Source of the DNA: Zizania palustris
Lineage: Eukaryota; Streptophyta; Magnoliopsida; Poales; Poaceae
Assembly: GCA_019279435.1 (NCBI GenBank)
Contig: JAAALK010000286.1
Span: 33,293,712 to 33,357,711, forward strand
Direction of reading: 5' to 3'
Length of the DNA stretch: 64,000 bases
The notes below the pieces were generated by a model. It had not been told where the DNA came from and did not search any database. It saw nothing but the letters and a program-made list of their open reading frames with translations. Of this stretch, positions 1 to 11,249 are shown one piece after another. Positions within the stretch are counted from its first letter, which is position 1, and the number at the start of each line of letters is the position of its first letter. The position numbers and the translations under genes are program-made.

Positions 1-40
1 CGAGAGCGCACGATACCGCTTTGACCAGATCCGAGGGCCC

Positions 41-67
41 AGATTAAATCCCGGAGGGATTTAATCC
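41..67. repeat. Inverted repeat AGATTAAATCCC/GGGATTTAATC in LTR
   Basis: Arms of 11-12 bp around a 3-bp spacer. The same palindrome occurs in the other Tekay LTRs of the window, for example as perfect 12-bp arms at 42668-42694. It lies downstream of the LTR TATA box in the direction of transcription, so it would form a hairpin in the RNA. Its function is unknown. Confidence 0.7.
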
Positions 68-553
68 TAGCCCTCCGATCGCGATCGGACGGTCGTGGCT
101 CGATCCGGCACGGCACGCCGAAAGGGGGCACGTACCCCCTTCGTCTCCGGCGACGGCGGGCTCGGGTGCGGCCACGGCGGCGACGGCGAGGGCCTAGGGG
201 CCTAGCTCATGGCAAAAATGGAAAGAGAAGAGGATGGCGATCACGATGATACCTCCGGCGGCGACGGAGGGCGACGGACGGTGGCCGGCGGCGAGGGTAG
301 ACGAAGCAGGGCGTTCGGGTGGTCGACGGCGACGGCGATCCGGCGGGTTCCAAGGCCAACGGAGTGGTGGCCGGGGACGGGCGCTCGACGACGGGCTCGA
401 CGGTGGCAGTAGCTAGGGTAGGGGAGGCCGGAGTCGACGGCGAGGGCTCGCCGGAGGCGAAACCGAACCGAAGCTTGAAAGAAGGGCGACGGCGCTATGG
501 ATCGCTACAGCTCGGGCTACGGTGGTGTGGGATGAGGGCGGCGACCACAGGGG

Positions 554-561
554 TATAAATA
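554..561 (-). promoter_or_regulatory. LTR promoter TATA box of L1
   Basis: On the minus strand this reads TATTTATA in a CCTATTTATACCC context. It lies at the same place as the TATAAAAG box of G1 (43182-43189), at the boundary between GC-rich and AT-rich LTR sequence. Confidence 0.55.
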
Positions 562-1310
562 GGAGGTCACTGGCGTCTAGATGGCAAGCCAAGCCAGGGA
601 ACCCGAGGGTTTGTTTCCATCTCCGGCGAGGTTCCCTTTTTACCTCGGATTGGCTTCCATAAGCGCAAAAACGCGTCGAGTTTCGATGGAAGGAGGTCGG
701 GGGCGGTCGGGGAAGGGGATCCGAGACGAATCCGAGTGAAAGCGGGCGGCCGACGGCAAAAATTTGGAAGGTGATCGTCGGGGAAGGAAGGGGAGAGAGG
801 GATTCCATCGGAGAAGATGGATCCGACAGGTGGCCCCCACCTGTCGGCGGGTGAACGAGAAAGGAAAGCCTGATAGGTGGGCCCGAGCAGTCGGTGGGTG
901 AAAGGGGGCTGACCGGTGGGGCCAGGCGGAGTGTGGGTGCGGGGAGGAGAGAGGGGGAACGCGCCGACGTCTGGGTCCCGCTTGTCAGTGGCTCATCGGT
1001 GGGCTGGGCTGGGCGGAAGGCTAATTCCAGGTTGAGGCCCAATAAGATTTTAAATTGTTTTCTGATTTAAAATAATTACAGTAATTCATATATTTGATTA
1101 AGGGTTGAATCACTGTTGGTCAAAATTTGTAAAAATTCCTAAAATTATATTTTTGTCTCTAGTTCATCTCATAAAATTTTTAGGTCCATATTTTGGGTAT
1201 TTCTCCCTGTTTGGGTTCTTTTGTGATTTTCCTTTAATAAATAAATCCAGAAATGATTTAAATAATATTTTTCTTTTATTTTAATCCTTTTTAATTTCTG
1301 GGGTGTTACA

Positions 1311-4291
1311 GCCTCAACCCCCAAAGTACCCCGAGCCCGGCCCAGTCCAACCGCGTGACACCGACCTGTGGGGCCCGCCTGTCGGTGCGTTACCCCTCTC
1401 TCCTCCCCACGCCCGCGCTCCGCCGGCCCACCAGTCAGCCTCCGACGCTCCCCTTTCTCCCTCTGACAGCCGTGGCCCACCTGTCGGCCCCTTCCTTTTC
1501 CGTTTCGGCCACTAACAGGTGGGGGCCACCTGTCAGGACCTTCGTCCCCGATGGAAGGGGATCACTCCCCTTTCCTTCCGGCGACCCCCTTTCCTTCCCT
1601 CGCCGCCGGCCGCCCCGATCCGGCTAGATCTGCCTCGGACACCCTTCCTTGGACCCCCGCGACCCCCTTCCATCAATAGGCCACGCGTTTTGGCAGTTAT
1701 GGAAACCGGGCCGAGGGAATGGAACCCTCACCGGAGAAGGAAGGTTTCCTTCCATTTGGCCACCGCTGGTAACCCTATAAATACCCTCGCCCTCACCGCG
1801 CTCAGCCCACACCACCGTATCCTGAGCCGAAGCAATCCAGAGCGCCGCCACTCTCTTTTCGGGTTTTCCATCTGCTTCAACTCCGGCCGCCGCTCGCCGT
1901 CGACTCCGGCCTCCCCCGACCTAGCCACCGCCACCGACCTAGCCCGCCCGTCCTCGGCCACACCTCCATCGGCCGTGAAGACCGCCGGATTGCCGTCGCC
2001 GTCGACCACCCGAACACCCTCCTTCATCTACCCTCGTCGCCGGTCGCCGTCCGCCACTCACCGCCGCCGTCGAAGGTACCATCGTGACCGCCGTTGACCC
2101 CCCTTTCCATTTCTGGCGAGAGTTAGGTCCTTAGGCGCTCGCCTCCGCCATCGCCGTCGCACCCGAGGCCGCCGTCGCCGGAGACGAAGTGTAAAATACC
2201 CTCGTCACCACGTGCCGTGCTGGAATCCATCCGAGCCGCACGACCCCGAGCGAACGGTCCAGATTAGATCCTGCGGAGATCTAATCTGAGCCCTCAGATC
2301 CGGTCAAACCGGTATCTTTGAATCTGGGCCGTCAATCGATATTTAAAATGTTGACTCAATCTGGTGCGTCCACGTATACCCGTTCGCTATGTTTTAATCT
2401 GGACCGTCCGATTTCACTTAACCCCTCCCGCCTCGCGCCTGGCCGCCAGATCTAGATCCAACGGCTCTGGATCAACCGGTCCACGCGCACAGTAGCCCAG
2501 TCCACCGTGAGCCTGGCTCACCGTGGACCAGAACCCTTTTCTAGTTCAAATAAAATTCCAGAAATTGATTTAAACTTTGAAAATTCATAACTTGCTCATT
2601 TTAACTCCAAATTTCACCATTCAAATTTTGTTAAATTCAGTATATTATTCTCTACACTTTAATGCCATAAAAACACTATGTTGCTTTAGCACAAAATAAA
2701 CTTATGGATTAAATGAATAAAAACCCCTTGGGGATAAATTAATAATTCAGGAAATAAATTAGTAAAAACACCTAAAATGTAACTTTTAATAATATTAACC
2801 TCAGTACAATAAAGCTCAATTCACATATTTAAACCACAAAACTTGTTTGCTTATGTTTTGTGATGATTTATTGAATATGTTGTTTATTTTTCCGTATCGA
2901 GAAGACTACGAGTTCGTCGAGGAGCCGGAGTTCTACCCTGAGGTTCCTCCATCCCCATTTGCTGAGGAAGGCAAGTCATCGACCACTCCTGTGGAAATAG
3001 TTGATCATCATTGAGCCTATGTTTTAATAAATTATCGCTATAACTCATAGGAAAATATTGCATTAGTCAAATATCAAGCCCTATACTTATATTTATTAGA
3101 TCCATGTCCTTGTGTGCAAACCCAAGCCATGCTTATTGAGCCTTAACTCCTTGTCACTCTACTATATAAATATTAGCTAGTGCCCAATGTACCGGCACAA
3201 CTGCTATAGGATAAAAAGAATGAGTCGTAGATAGCTGGATTCTGTTATATGAATTTCCCCGTTATTCTCGTCTCTGGACTCTGTTGGAGTGGGCTATGTT
3301 ATAAGTATGGTGGGTTCCGGGTGCAAGCTCGGGCATTGGTTGGTCGCACCCGAGGCACTATAAGGACCGGTCCGTGGGATCTGTTGCAAAGCACTTTCGT
3401 ACCAACCACAAGTTTAATGGGTAAGTCCTAACTGGAAGTATGGAACAATCCGACTCAATGCACCATAGTGGAGGGGGCAAGGGGCAACCTGCGGGTGACT
3501 TGTACCGACGAGGATCAAGGGGGGTATGGTGGGGCTCCGATGCGTCGGGACACCATATGAAACCTCTAAGAGGGTGCGGTTGAGTCGAGGCGAACCATAT
3601 GGAAGGTTTTGGCACGAGTTCCCGTGGAATGGGTCATCTCGTTACACTTTGGTGTAGGTGATGAGTGCGTGCCTTGTGGGTACAGTGGTACATCTCTGAT
3701 CAGAGTAATTTAATCTTTTCGAAAAGCCGAGCCCACGGTCAAGGGCGGGTTGTGTGACTACTCGCATTTAGTTTACAATTGTTTGAATGGTTGAGTTATT
3801 CATGGCATGTAAGGACTGTTGAGCGAGGTGGGGCTGACTGTACCCCTCGAGTTAGAAGATGATGATGCATACACATGTTTACATTTCAGTACTAATAAAT
3901 TGGTCACATTTAATGCTTTACAATTATGCTTCTTCCGCAAAATAAGCCACTGTCTCCTTTGTTATTATCCTGCATTATATTTGCATTCGGTGGCTTGCTG
4001 AGTACGTTTGTACTCACCCCCGTTGACTTACACCACCAGAGCCCGTCTACTATGAGGAGGATGAAGGTCTGGAGTAGCGACCCAGTCAAGGCGAGACTGG
4101 AAGGAGGCGTTCATCTAGGACCCTTAATTTTATTAGTTTCTCTTCACTTTCATTTCACTTTTGTAATAATGCGGTCTACGAACCGTGGATGATTGCCCGT
4201 ATTGTACGTGGTCGCTTGATGAACGTCTTGGTTTATTGACTTTCTTTGGAATTTCAATAAAGGTCCTGATTTATTAAATCGGGGCGTGACA
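1311..4291 (+). mobile_element. L2: Tekay-type LTR in plus orientation, 5' end interrupted
   Basis: The sequence is the reverse-oriented counterpart of the G1 LTR. It runs from GCCTCAACCCC through the GC-rich promoter part, a TATA box and the AT-rich part, to the conserved end GGGGCGTGACA at 4281-4291. The first 270 bases or so expected of the LTR (TGTAACACC onward) are missing, exactly where L1 ends. The simplest reading is that the element carrying L1 inserted into L2 and the missing piece lies left of the window. The flank after L2 is GTCGA, so a matching GTCGA should lie beyond the window. L2 is either a solo LTR or a 3' LTR, since no plus-strand internal region adjoins it. Confidence 0.85.
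1776..1783 (+). promoter_or_regulatory. LTR promoter TATA box of L2
   Basis: TATAAATA in a CCCTATAAATACCC context, positioned like the TATA boxes of the other Tekay LTRs and oriented with L2. Transcription would run rightward. Confidence 0.65.
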
Positions 4292-4501
4292 GTCGAGCCA
4301 GAGCTCGGAACCCAAATAGGGGGTGCATCGAGCCGGAGCTCAGAACCCGAATAGGGGGTGCATCGAGCCGGAGCTCGGAACCCGAATAGCGGGTGCATCG
4401 AGCCGGAGCTCGGAACCCGAGTAGGGGGTGCGTCGAGCCGGAGCTCGGAACCCGAGTAGGGGGTGCGTCGAGCCAGAGCTCGGAACCCGGATAGCCTGGT
4501 G
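4292..4501. repeat. 35-bp minisatellite, six tandem units
   Basis: Six head-to-tail copies, with unit ends at 4326, 4361, 4396, 4431, 4466 and 4501. The unit begins GTCGAGCCGGAGCTCGGAAC and ends near AGGGGGTGC. The units differ at only a few positions, and the last one decays at its end. The array lies between the L2 LTR and the 3' end of a Tat-lineage pol gene on the minus strand, so it occupies the 3' untranslated region of T2. Tat-lineage elements are known for variable tandem repeats at this place. Confidence 0.95.
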
Positions 4502-4624
4502 AAACTACGCTCGATACCGCAGTGCGTCCACTTTGGTCAAAACATTCACCTGATATTATTATTGAGTTATGGATCTGATACAATGAGAGCCAACATCGAC
4601 CGACACCGGAAGACATTGATGAAA
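4502..4624 (-). other. T2 3' untranslated region, remnant
   Basis: Short stretch between the stop codon of the T2 integrase (4625) and the minisatellite. It contains no ORF of note. The polypurine tract and 3' LTR of T2 are not in the window. Confidence 0.5.
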
Positions 4625-5833
4625 TTATGCAAAATAACGCTTCAAGTGCTCCGCGTGCCAAGCGTGCTTTAGATCCTCGCCTTCTAGGGTAGCCAGACAG
4701 TAGGATCCCGGCTGCCCGGAGCCGGTCACAATGTAGGGGCCCTCCCATTTATTGCCCAGCTTCGTCGGAGCGGCCACCACACGCAGGACGAGGTGCCCTG
4801 GCTGCAACTCGTTGTGCTTGACCTTGGGGTCATACCAAGCCTTCGTCTGTTTCTGGTACTGCAACAGGTTGGAGACGGCTCAAAGCCTTGATTCCTCCAT
4901 AAGGTCGAGGGAGACGGCGCGTTCTTGATCGGTCTCGGGAGTTGTGACTCGTAGCGAACTAGCTCGAAGCTCCGTCGGGGTCATTGCTTCATCACCAAAT
5001 AGAAGCCTGAACGGGGTGAACCCGGTAGCTCGGGAAGGGGTGGTCCGAATGGACCACAGGATCTTAGGTAGCTCTTTAGGCCACAATCCCTTGGCTAAAC
5101 CCACGATGCGTTTATTGAGGCCGGAGAGAATATGCCCATTAGCCCTTTCGATAGCCCCATTTGACTGGGGATGCCGAACCGCCGCAAAGCATAGCTGGAC
5201 CCCCAATTCCTCGCAGAATGCCTTGAAGGGCTCTGCATCGAACTGAGTGTCGTTGTCCATCATGAGCTGTCTGGGTACTCCGAAGCGGCAAACTATATTC
5301 TACCAAAAGAATTTCTGGACGCTTCGGGAGGTAATGGAAGCTAGTGGTTCGGCCTTGACCCATCTAGAGAAATACTCGACGGCGACGACGGCGAAGCACA
5401 AATTGCCCCTTGCCCACGGGAATGTTCCAATGAGGTCCATTCCCCAGCGAGCTAGAGGCCACATGGGCGCGATGAATTGTAGGTTGACCGGGGGCCTATG
5501 GCTCCGTCGCCCCATCCATTGGCACCCTTGGAAGGTGTGCACTAGATCTTCGGCGTCGACGACAATTGTGGGCCAATACACACCTTGCCGGAGGGCCTTC
5601 CCGGCTAGCGCTCGAGGGGCTAAGTGACTACCACATAGACCCTCATGGATTTCTCAGAGCATCAATAGCCCGTTTGGGTGAGAAATGCACCGAAGCAGCG
5701 GAGAGCACACACCTGCCTTGTACAAGATTCCTTCAATGAGATGATAAGATCTAGCACGGAGTTGAAGCCGTGCTTGCTCCGGGCTAGGTCGGTTGTCTAC
5801 GTCGCTGTTGAGTGCTCGTAGGATGGGCTCTCG
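4625..5833 (-). pseudogene. T2 integrase (Tat-lineage Ty3/gypsy), in-frame stops
   Basis: This continues the frame of the RNase H ORF upstream without a frameshift. The order is an N-terminal zinc-binding part (EIHEGLCGSH, then GCQWMG), the catalytic core, and a C-terminal domain ending HLKRYFA. The core shows WGMDLIGTF, then MMDNDTQF and AIERANG, with exactly 35 residues between the second Asp and the Glu (DD35E). In-frame stops occur at 5834-5836, before EIHEG near 5654, at 5300-5302 and at 4880-4882. All four fit single C-to-T or G-to-A changes in TGG, CGA or CAG codons. As a gypsy integrase it would insert cDNA, but no full-length product can be made. It is one half of an element whose gag, protease and LTRs are not here. 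Confidence 0.88.
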
Positions 5834-6651
5834 CTAATCTTCATTGGTCATGCAAAGGACTGTGGCCGGCCGAGGGGACGCCGGGGTATCCGTCGGCGGC
5901 CGAGGGGGCGCTGAGGCCTCTGCCGGCACAGAGGACGTCACTTCTCCACAGAGAGACGTCGATGGCTCGACGAGTTCTTCAAAAAAGGCGGCGGGCGGGA
6001 GAGCTTGACTGTCGGCACCAGCTTTAGCGAGGACGTCAGCTTGGCAGTTTTCACCTCTCGGTATGCTCTGGATAGATATTCCTTTGAAAGATGCTTCGAA
6101 TCTCCAAATGGCATCGAGGTAGGCGGCAAGGTCGGGGTGCCGGGCTTGGAAACTCTTGTCTATATGTCCGGCGATGACTTGCGAATTAGTCTTGACTACC
6201 ACATGGGCGGCTCCAAGCGCGTGCGCCTTGCGAAGGCCCAGTAGCACCCCTTCATACTCGGCAATATTGTTTGTAGCTTTGAAGTTTAGCCGAGCGGAAT
6301 ATAAAGCCTGTTGACCGGAGGGAGAAACGATCACTGCTCTGGCACCAGCTCCTAAAGCCTGGTAGGCACCATCCGAATAGACGGTCCACACCCCTTCGCC
6401 TGCTTCGACACTGACGCGATCAGCTGCAGGCATCCATTCGGCGACGAAATCGGCAAGGATTTGGGACTTAATGGCGGTCCGAGCCATGAAGGAGATCCCG
6501 AACGGAGCAAGCTCCACTGCCCACTTCCCGATTCGTCCGGTGGCGTATTTATTCTGGAACATGTCGCTCAGGGGATATGCAGTTGGAATAATGATGTCGT
6601 GAGCCAGGAAGTAGTGCTGAAGCTTCCGGGACACCATGACGAGAGCATATG
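5834..6651 (-). pseudogene. T2 RNase H tail plus second (archaeal-type) RNase H domain
   Basis: The open frame starts mid-domain at the junction with LTR L3 (YALVMVSRKL, the end of the first RNase H domain), so it is 5'-truncated. It continues through the connection GKWAVELAPFGI into a second RNase H fold: WTVYSDGAYQALGAGA (first Asp), NIAEYEGVLLGL (Glu) and VVVKTNSQVIAG. The third acidic position, normally Asp in a KTDSQ context, is Asn here, so this domain is probably inactive. A second RNase H between RNase H and integrase marks the Tat/Ogre lineage. Codon use is GC-rich, unlike T1, so T2 is a different Tat subfamily. The end of this ORF at 5834 is a stop that probably replaced Trp. Confidence 0.88.
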
Positions 6652-9600
6652 TGTGGCGCCCCGATTTACCGAAATCGGAACATTATTGAATTTCGTAAGA
6701 AAAACAATAATACAAGAGGTTCATCATGCGACAATCGTACATACGACAGTATTCATGGTACGCAGACCATATTTATTACATCAGAGTTTAATAAAAATAA
6801 TAATAAAAGTAGAATGCATGACGAACGCCTTCTTCAAGATCTTTCCGCTTGATTGGGTCGCTACTCCAAACCATCTTCGTAGTAGGTATCCTCTGAGGTG
6901 TTCAACGGGTATGAGTACAAAATGTACTCAGCAAGCCACCGCAAATGCAAGTAATAATGCAAGATAATGACAAAGGAAGGGTAAAGGCTAAAAGTGCGGA
7001 AAAGTACATTTTCAGTTATTGCTTTTAGTGTAGTCAAATTTTATCATGCGGAATAATAAACATGAACATCAATAACATCATCTAACTTGAGGAGTACGTT
7101 TTACCTACTCGCACAACAGTCCTTACATGTCAAACCATCACACACATACATATCAAAAGTAAACTAACTGTGGGATGTCATGCAACTCGCCCTTGACCGT
7201 GGGCTTGGCTTTTCGAAAAGATTTATGACTCTGATCAGAGATGTACTACTGTACCCACAAGACACGCACTCATCCCAAACACCAAAGTGTAACGAGATGA
7301 CCCATACAACGGGAACTCGTGCCAAAACCTCAGCATGAAATGCTCCAAGCGATAACCACCCGCTCTAGGTTTCGTCGGCGCGCCGGGCCGCATCCCGGCT
7401 AACATCGCACCCCCTTTTGCGCCACGTCGGTACAAGCCACCCGCAGGTGCTGCTTGACCCATCTCCAAATGGTGGCCTCGGTTTGGAACACTCCATACCT
7501 TAGTTAGGACTTACCCATTAGACTTGTGGTTAGTACAGAAGTGTATTGCAACTGATCCCGCAGACCGGTCCTTATAGTGCCCCGGGTGCTACCGACCAAT
7601 GCCCTAGCTTGCACCCGGAACCCACCATGCATTCACTCACAACCACAACTCATCACCGACAGAATTCCAAGGATAAGAATAATGGGGATATTATAGTAGA
7701 ACCATGTTGCTACGACTCATCTTTATCCTATAGCAATCGTGCCAATACATTGGACACTAACTAATAATACTAATCATATGGTGACAAGGAGGTTAGGCGA
7801 GATAGCATGGCTTGGGTTGCACATCAAGGTCAGGGGATCCTAAATAAATATATTGTAAGGGTTTCATTTGACTAATGCATGTATACCCTATGTGTTTTAG
7901 CAATAGTTTAATAAAACATGGGTTCAATATGCTCAAAAGATTGGTTTGGTGACTTGCCTTGTTCAGCGAATGGGGAGGGAGGAACTTTTGGGTAATATTC
8001 CGGCTCCTCGGCGGCGTCGTAATCTTCCCAATATAAATAAAGTAAAATAAATACAACATTCAATTAAACAATATAAAATCACACAACAAGCACATAGGTT
8101 TAAATTGGTTTAATTTAAAGGAAATCAAGTTATTAAGTTTCTGAAATTTATGTTATGAATAATTTAGAAGGAATTATAATGAAAGGTTGTCCTTTATACA
8201 AAGGGTTCTAAATGTGAGTAGTCTCATTTTAAGTCTCCTAATAAATTTTAAAATGAAAGGTTCATGGAAAAATTAGTGGTTTTTAGTATATGAACAGAAA
8301 GGAATAAATATAAACTTTACTGAAGTTTAAATAATTGAATTTAAATTTTTACCCTAAGGGCATTTGAATACCTATTTAATTAGTCATGAAAAGAATAATA
8401 TTACAAATTTTCTGAAATTGAAATGATAATTTTTGAAGTTAAAATGCGCCAGATATGGATTTTACAAGTTTAAAACAGTTTTTGGAATTTATTTTTAAAT
8501 TTAAATCGCCTCGGGTCCACGGTGAGCCAGGCCCACGGTGAACCCGCGCACTGTGCGCATGGTCTGGCCCAATCTGGACTGTTGGATCTAGAGCCAACGC
8601 GCGAGGGCGAGGCGGGGGCGTTATGTTTGACGTGGACGGCTGAGATTAAAAGGCTGAACCGGTACGTGATGGACGAACCAGATGCGATGCGGGTTTTAAA
8701 GGCTAACAGACGCACGGGATTAAAAGATAACATTTCGCTACGATCCAACGCATCAGATTAAACCACGGGAACAATCTAATCTCCGCCATTGGATCAGGAT
8801 CGCACGACCGAGAGCGAATCCGACACGGCACGGGTACTCAGCCCTTGCCGGTCGTCTTCTCCGGCGATGGCGAGCGGGCCAGGGCCACGGCGAGCGACGA
8901 CGGCCCTAGCTAAGCCTAGAAACGGAAAGAGGGCGCCTAGGGGAACACGTAGGTACCTTGGGCGAGACGAGGGGTCGACGGAGCGCGGTCGGCGGCGAGG
9001 GTAGACGATGGAGTGGTTCGGGCTCCTTGTCGGCGATGGTGCTCTGGTGGGGTTCGTCGTCGGCGGAGGGGTGCCCGAGGTTAGCGAAGTCCGTGCGGTC
9101 ACAATGGTGCGGTTGGCTAGGGCGGAGGGGGTCACCGGTGATGGCGAGAGGTGATCAGAGCGAAGGCGATGGCGAGGTGTTAAAACGTGAAATGTGGCGC
9201 TCTGGTTCATTCTCAGTGCGATCGAGCGTGCGGGCTGGACGAGGAGGTGGTCGGGGTTTAAATAGGGTCGTCGACCGGGGCAGAGGGGGTGTAATTGGGG
9301 GAGGCCGAGAGTAAAGCCTCTCTTCAACGCCGGCGAGCTCTGCCTTGCATGTGTGCGCTCGATCCGGGGGCGATGATGCGGTGGAATAATGGGGGAAACG
9401 GTCGGGAGAACGCGGGGGAATCAATGCCGGCGAGTAATTAAAGGGAGGGGGCTGGCGAGAGCGATACCGAGGTGGGGTTAGGGTTTCGGTCGGCGGTGGG
9501 GGGATTTGGGGGCAGATCTTGTGGGGAAGACGGATCCGACAGGTGGGGGCCACATGCCAGCGGGCGCAAGCGAGTGAGGGATGCGACTAACGGGTGGGAT

Positions 9601-9895
9601 CGGACTCGGGCGCGAGAGGGGGCGGTTGGCGCCGACAGGCGGGGCCGGGGTGTCGGGCGTGCGCGCGAGAGGAGAGGGGCTCGCTGACAGTTTGGGTCGG
9701 GCTGTCAGTCCGAGGCGGGCGAGGGTAACGGGCTGGGCCGGCCGGGAGAGAGTGAAAGGTGCGGGAAGAGAGGCTCGTCACTGTTTAAATGCATTTCTGA
9801 TTAAAAATAATTACAGAAAATGGATTAAAATAATAGGACTACTTCCAAGGTTGATAAAAATTTGTAAAAATTCTCAAAAATATATCTTGGCCTTG
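6652..9895 (-). mobile_element. L3: divergent Tekay-type LTR, truncated
   Basis: It begins TGTGGCGCCCCGATTTA, the counterpart of TGTCGCGCCCCGATTTA in G1, and follows the same order of landmarks: AACGCCTTCTTC, TTTTCGAAAAG, CTGATCAGAG, the CCACGGTGA inverted repeat, the GC-rich part, a TATA-like box and AT-rich sequence. It breaks off after TATATCTTGGCCTT at about 9895, roughly 150 bp before the TGTTACA terminus. It is the most diverged copy in the window. Sequence on the left is T2, on the right T1, so the truncation joined two unrelated Tat fragments and no target duplication can be recognised. Confidence 0.85.
9257..9265 (-). promoter_or_regulatory. Degenerate LTR TATA region of L3
   Basis: Minus strand CTATTTAAACC at the position of the TATA box in related LTRs. 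A TATA-like core is present but changed. Confidence 0.4.
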
Positions 9896-10456
9896 GGACC
9901 ATATACACGAACTGATGCCCTTTTGAAGAGGAAGGATAAATTTGTCCGATGAAGTCCAAGGCCCAACCTCGGAATGACCATGGTTTGATAATAGGATTAA
10001 GTATAGATGCAAGAGCAAGCTGAATATTACCAAACCTTTGACATGCCGCACATCCTCTATAATACTTAAAACAATCCTCAGTCATAGTTGGCCAATAAAA
10101 ACTAGCTCTTTTGAGTATCCAACTCATTTTTTGGGCCGACTGAGGAGTACCACAAAGACCATGTACTTCACCCACAACAAGTCATCGACATTTAAAATTT
10201 TTAAAAGTACTCCATCAATTGTTCGGCGATAAAACTCATCATCGAGCAATACAAATTTAAACGCTTGTCGCCGAACTTGCCGATCAACCCACTTACTACG
10301 GTCTCTCAAATATTGAATAATTGGAGTCCTCCAATCATCCTCGTGATCACCTGAAGTACTCATAAAATCCTCACTTGAATTGGATTTCAAATCACTAATC
10401 TCAAATTGCCCCCCGTGTCCTGAAATTTCCTGACACGGGATAGTCAGACCGGCCAT
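9896..10456 (-). pseudogene. T1 integrase N-terminus (Tat lineage), truncated and frameshifted
   Basis: The upstream part encodes DWRTPIIQYLRDRSKW and FKFVLLDDEFYRR, the linker typical before Tat integrases. After a frameshift near 10170, translation continues as WVGEVHGLCGTPQSAQKM, then FYWPTMTEDCFKYYRGCAAC, the zinc-binding module with its two Cys but one His lost. It reaches WALDFIGQI (first catalytic Asp) and GHQFVYM, where it is cut by LTR L3. Most of the catalytic core and the C-terminus are absent. This is the downstream half of T1. The upstream half is at 34100-40412. Confidence 0.85.
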
Positions 10457-10570
10457 AGAGGGTCACTCAGACTGCCCGTTGCCGGACGGTTGGCACAGGG
10501 CAGTCAGACCAGCCTAGCATGTCCAGTCAGACTGACAGCACACCTATGGTCAGATCAGCCATGTCAGGTC
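10438..10570. repeat. GGTCAGACCGGCC-type motifs in T1 linker
   Basis: Several degenerate copies of GTCAGACCGGCC or CAGTCAGACTG lie between the second RNase H and the integrase of T1. The same near-palindromic motif recurs in the T1 gag region and LTR, in T4 and in an unrelated copia LTR. Confidence 0.7.
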
Positions 10571-11141
10571 AGTCATATCGATGTGTTCTGATTCGCATGG
10601 TATAAATGAACCAAGCATCGATTTTTCTTGCATGAAAATTTTACCTCTTTTAATTTGGTAAAAAGGTGCTTGCTGAGCCAAGTCATTTGCTATTGAATTG
10701 ACTTCTCTAGACACATGTGAAATTTCAAAATCATCAAAGGTAGCAATTATGTCTAAACATTTATCCAAGTAGCTATTTAATAAACCATTAAAGCATTGGG
10801 CATATTTAGCTACTTGTTGAACTACTAACAGTGAATCACCATATGCATGGACATATTTAACACCCATGGAGCTTAACAATTCAAGTCCTAACAATAGAGC
10901 TAAATATTCAGCTTCATTATTCGTACAAGGAAATTCTAATCTGGCCGAGGTCTCGAAAATCAAACCACTAGGTGATATGAGCACAAATCCAACAACTTGG
11001 CCATTCTTGCAATCTAGATGATCAAAATAAAGTTTCCATGGCACTACCTCAATCAAAGCAGCATCACTACTCCAATTGACATCTACATAGTGATCAACTA
11101 TAAAGTTTACGATGACTTGGCATTTCATAGCTGAGGAGCCA
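10550..11141 (-). pseudogene. T1 second RNase H domain (Tat lineage)
   Basis: The frame carries the linker AMKCQVIVNFIVDH, then WKLYFDHLDCKNGQ (first Asp), CTNNEAEYLALLLGL (Glu) and HAYGDSLLVVQQV (third Asp), followed by EVNSIANDLAQQA. Unlike T2, all three acidic residues are kept. The right end of the domain joins the Sirevirus LTR within a stretch TGAGGAGCCA (11132-11141) that also occurs before the 3' LTR of S1, so the exact junction is ambiguous. About 80 codons of the preceding RNase H region expected between here and 34100 are missing, so the Sirevirus locus suffered a deletion. Confidence 0.85.
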
Positions 11142-11249
11142 AGTTGAAGATCATGGGCGTCATGGCTCCAGAAGTTATGAGTGATTGTCAACAGAAGTCA
11201 ACAGAGAGATATGAAGATGAGATGAGACCAGTCGTGCCTAGGCCGCGTG

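Larger units (their letters stand above)
1..1310 (-). mobile_element. L1: Tekay-type gypsy LTR, cut by window edge
   Basis: This stretch matches 42641-43947 of the intact element G1 throughout and ends in the same LTR terminus, TGTTACA, at 1304-1310. Read on the minus strand, that is the 5' end of the LTR (TGTAACA). About the other 2 kb of the LTR lies outside the window. The terminus is followed directly by an LTR of the same family in inverted orientation and not by a polypurine tract. L1 is therefore either a solo LTR or the primer-side LTR of an element extending leftward. The many ORFs on both strands here are GC-rich, Pro/Arg-rich frames inside the LTR and are not genes. Confidence 0.88.

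Noticed and set aside
413..1042. 209-codon minus-strand ORF in L1
   Set aside because: GC-rich LTR frame homologous to the rejected G1 ORF; composition alone explains its openness.
4292..4501. CRISPR-like array
   Set aside because: Units are contiguous without unique spacers, in a plant transposon context.
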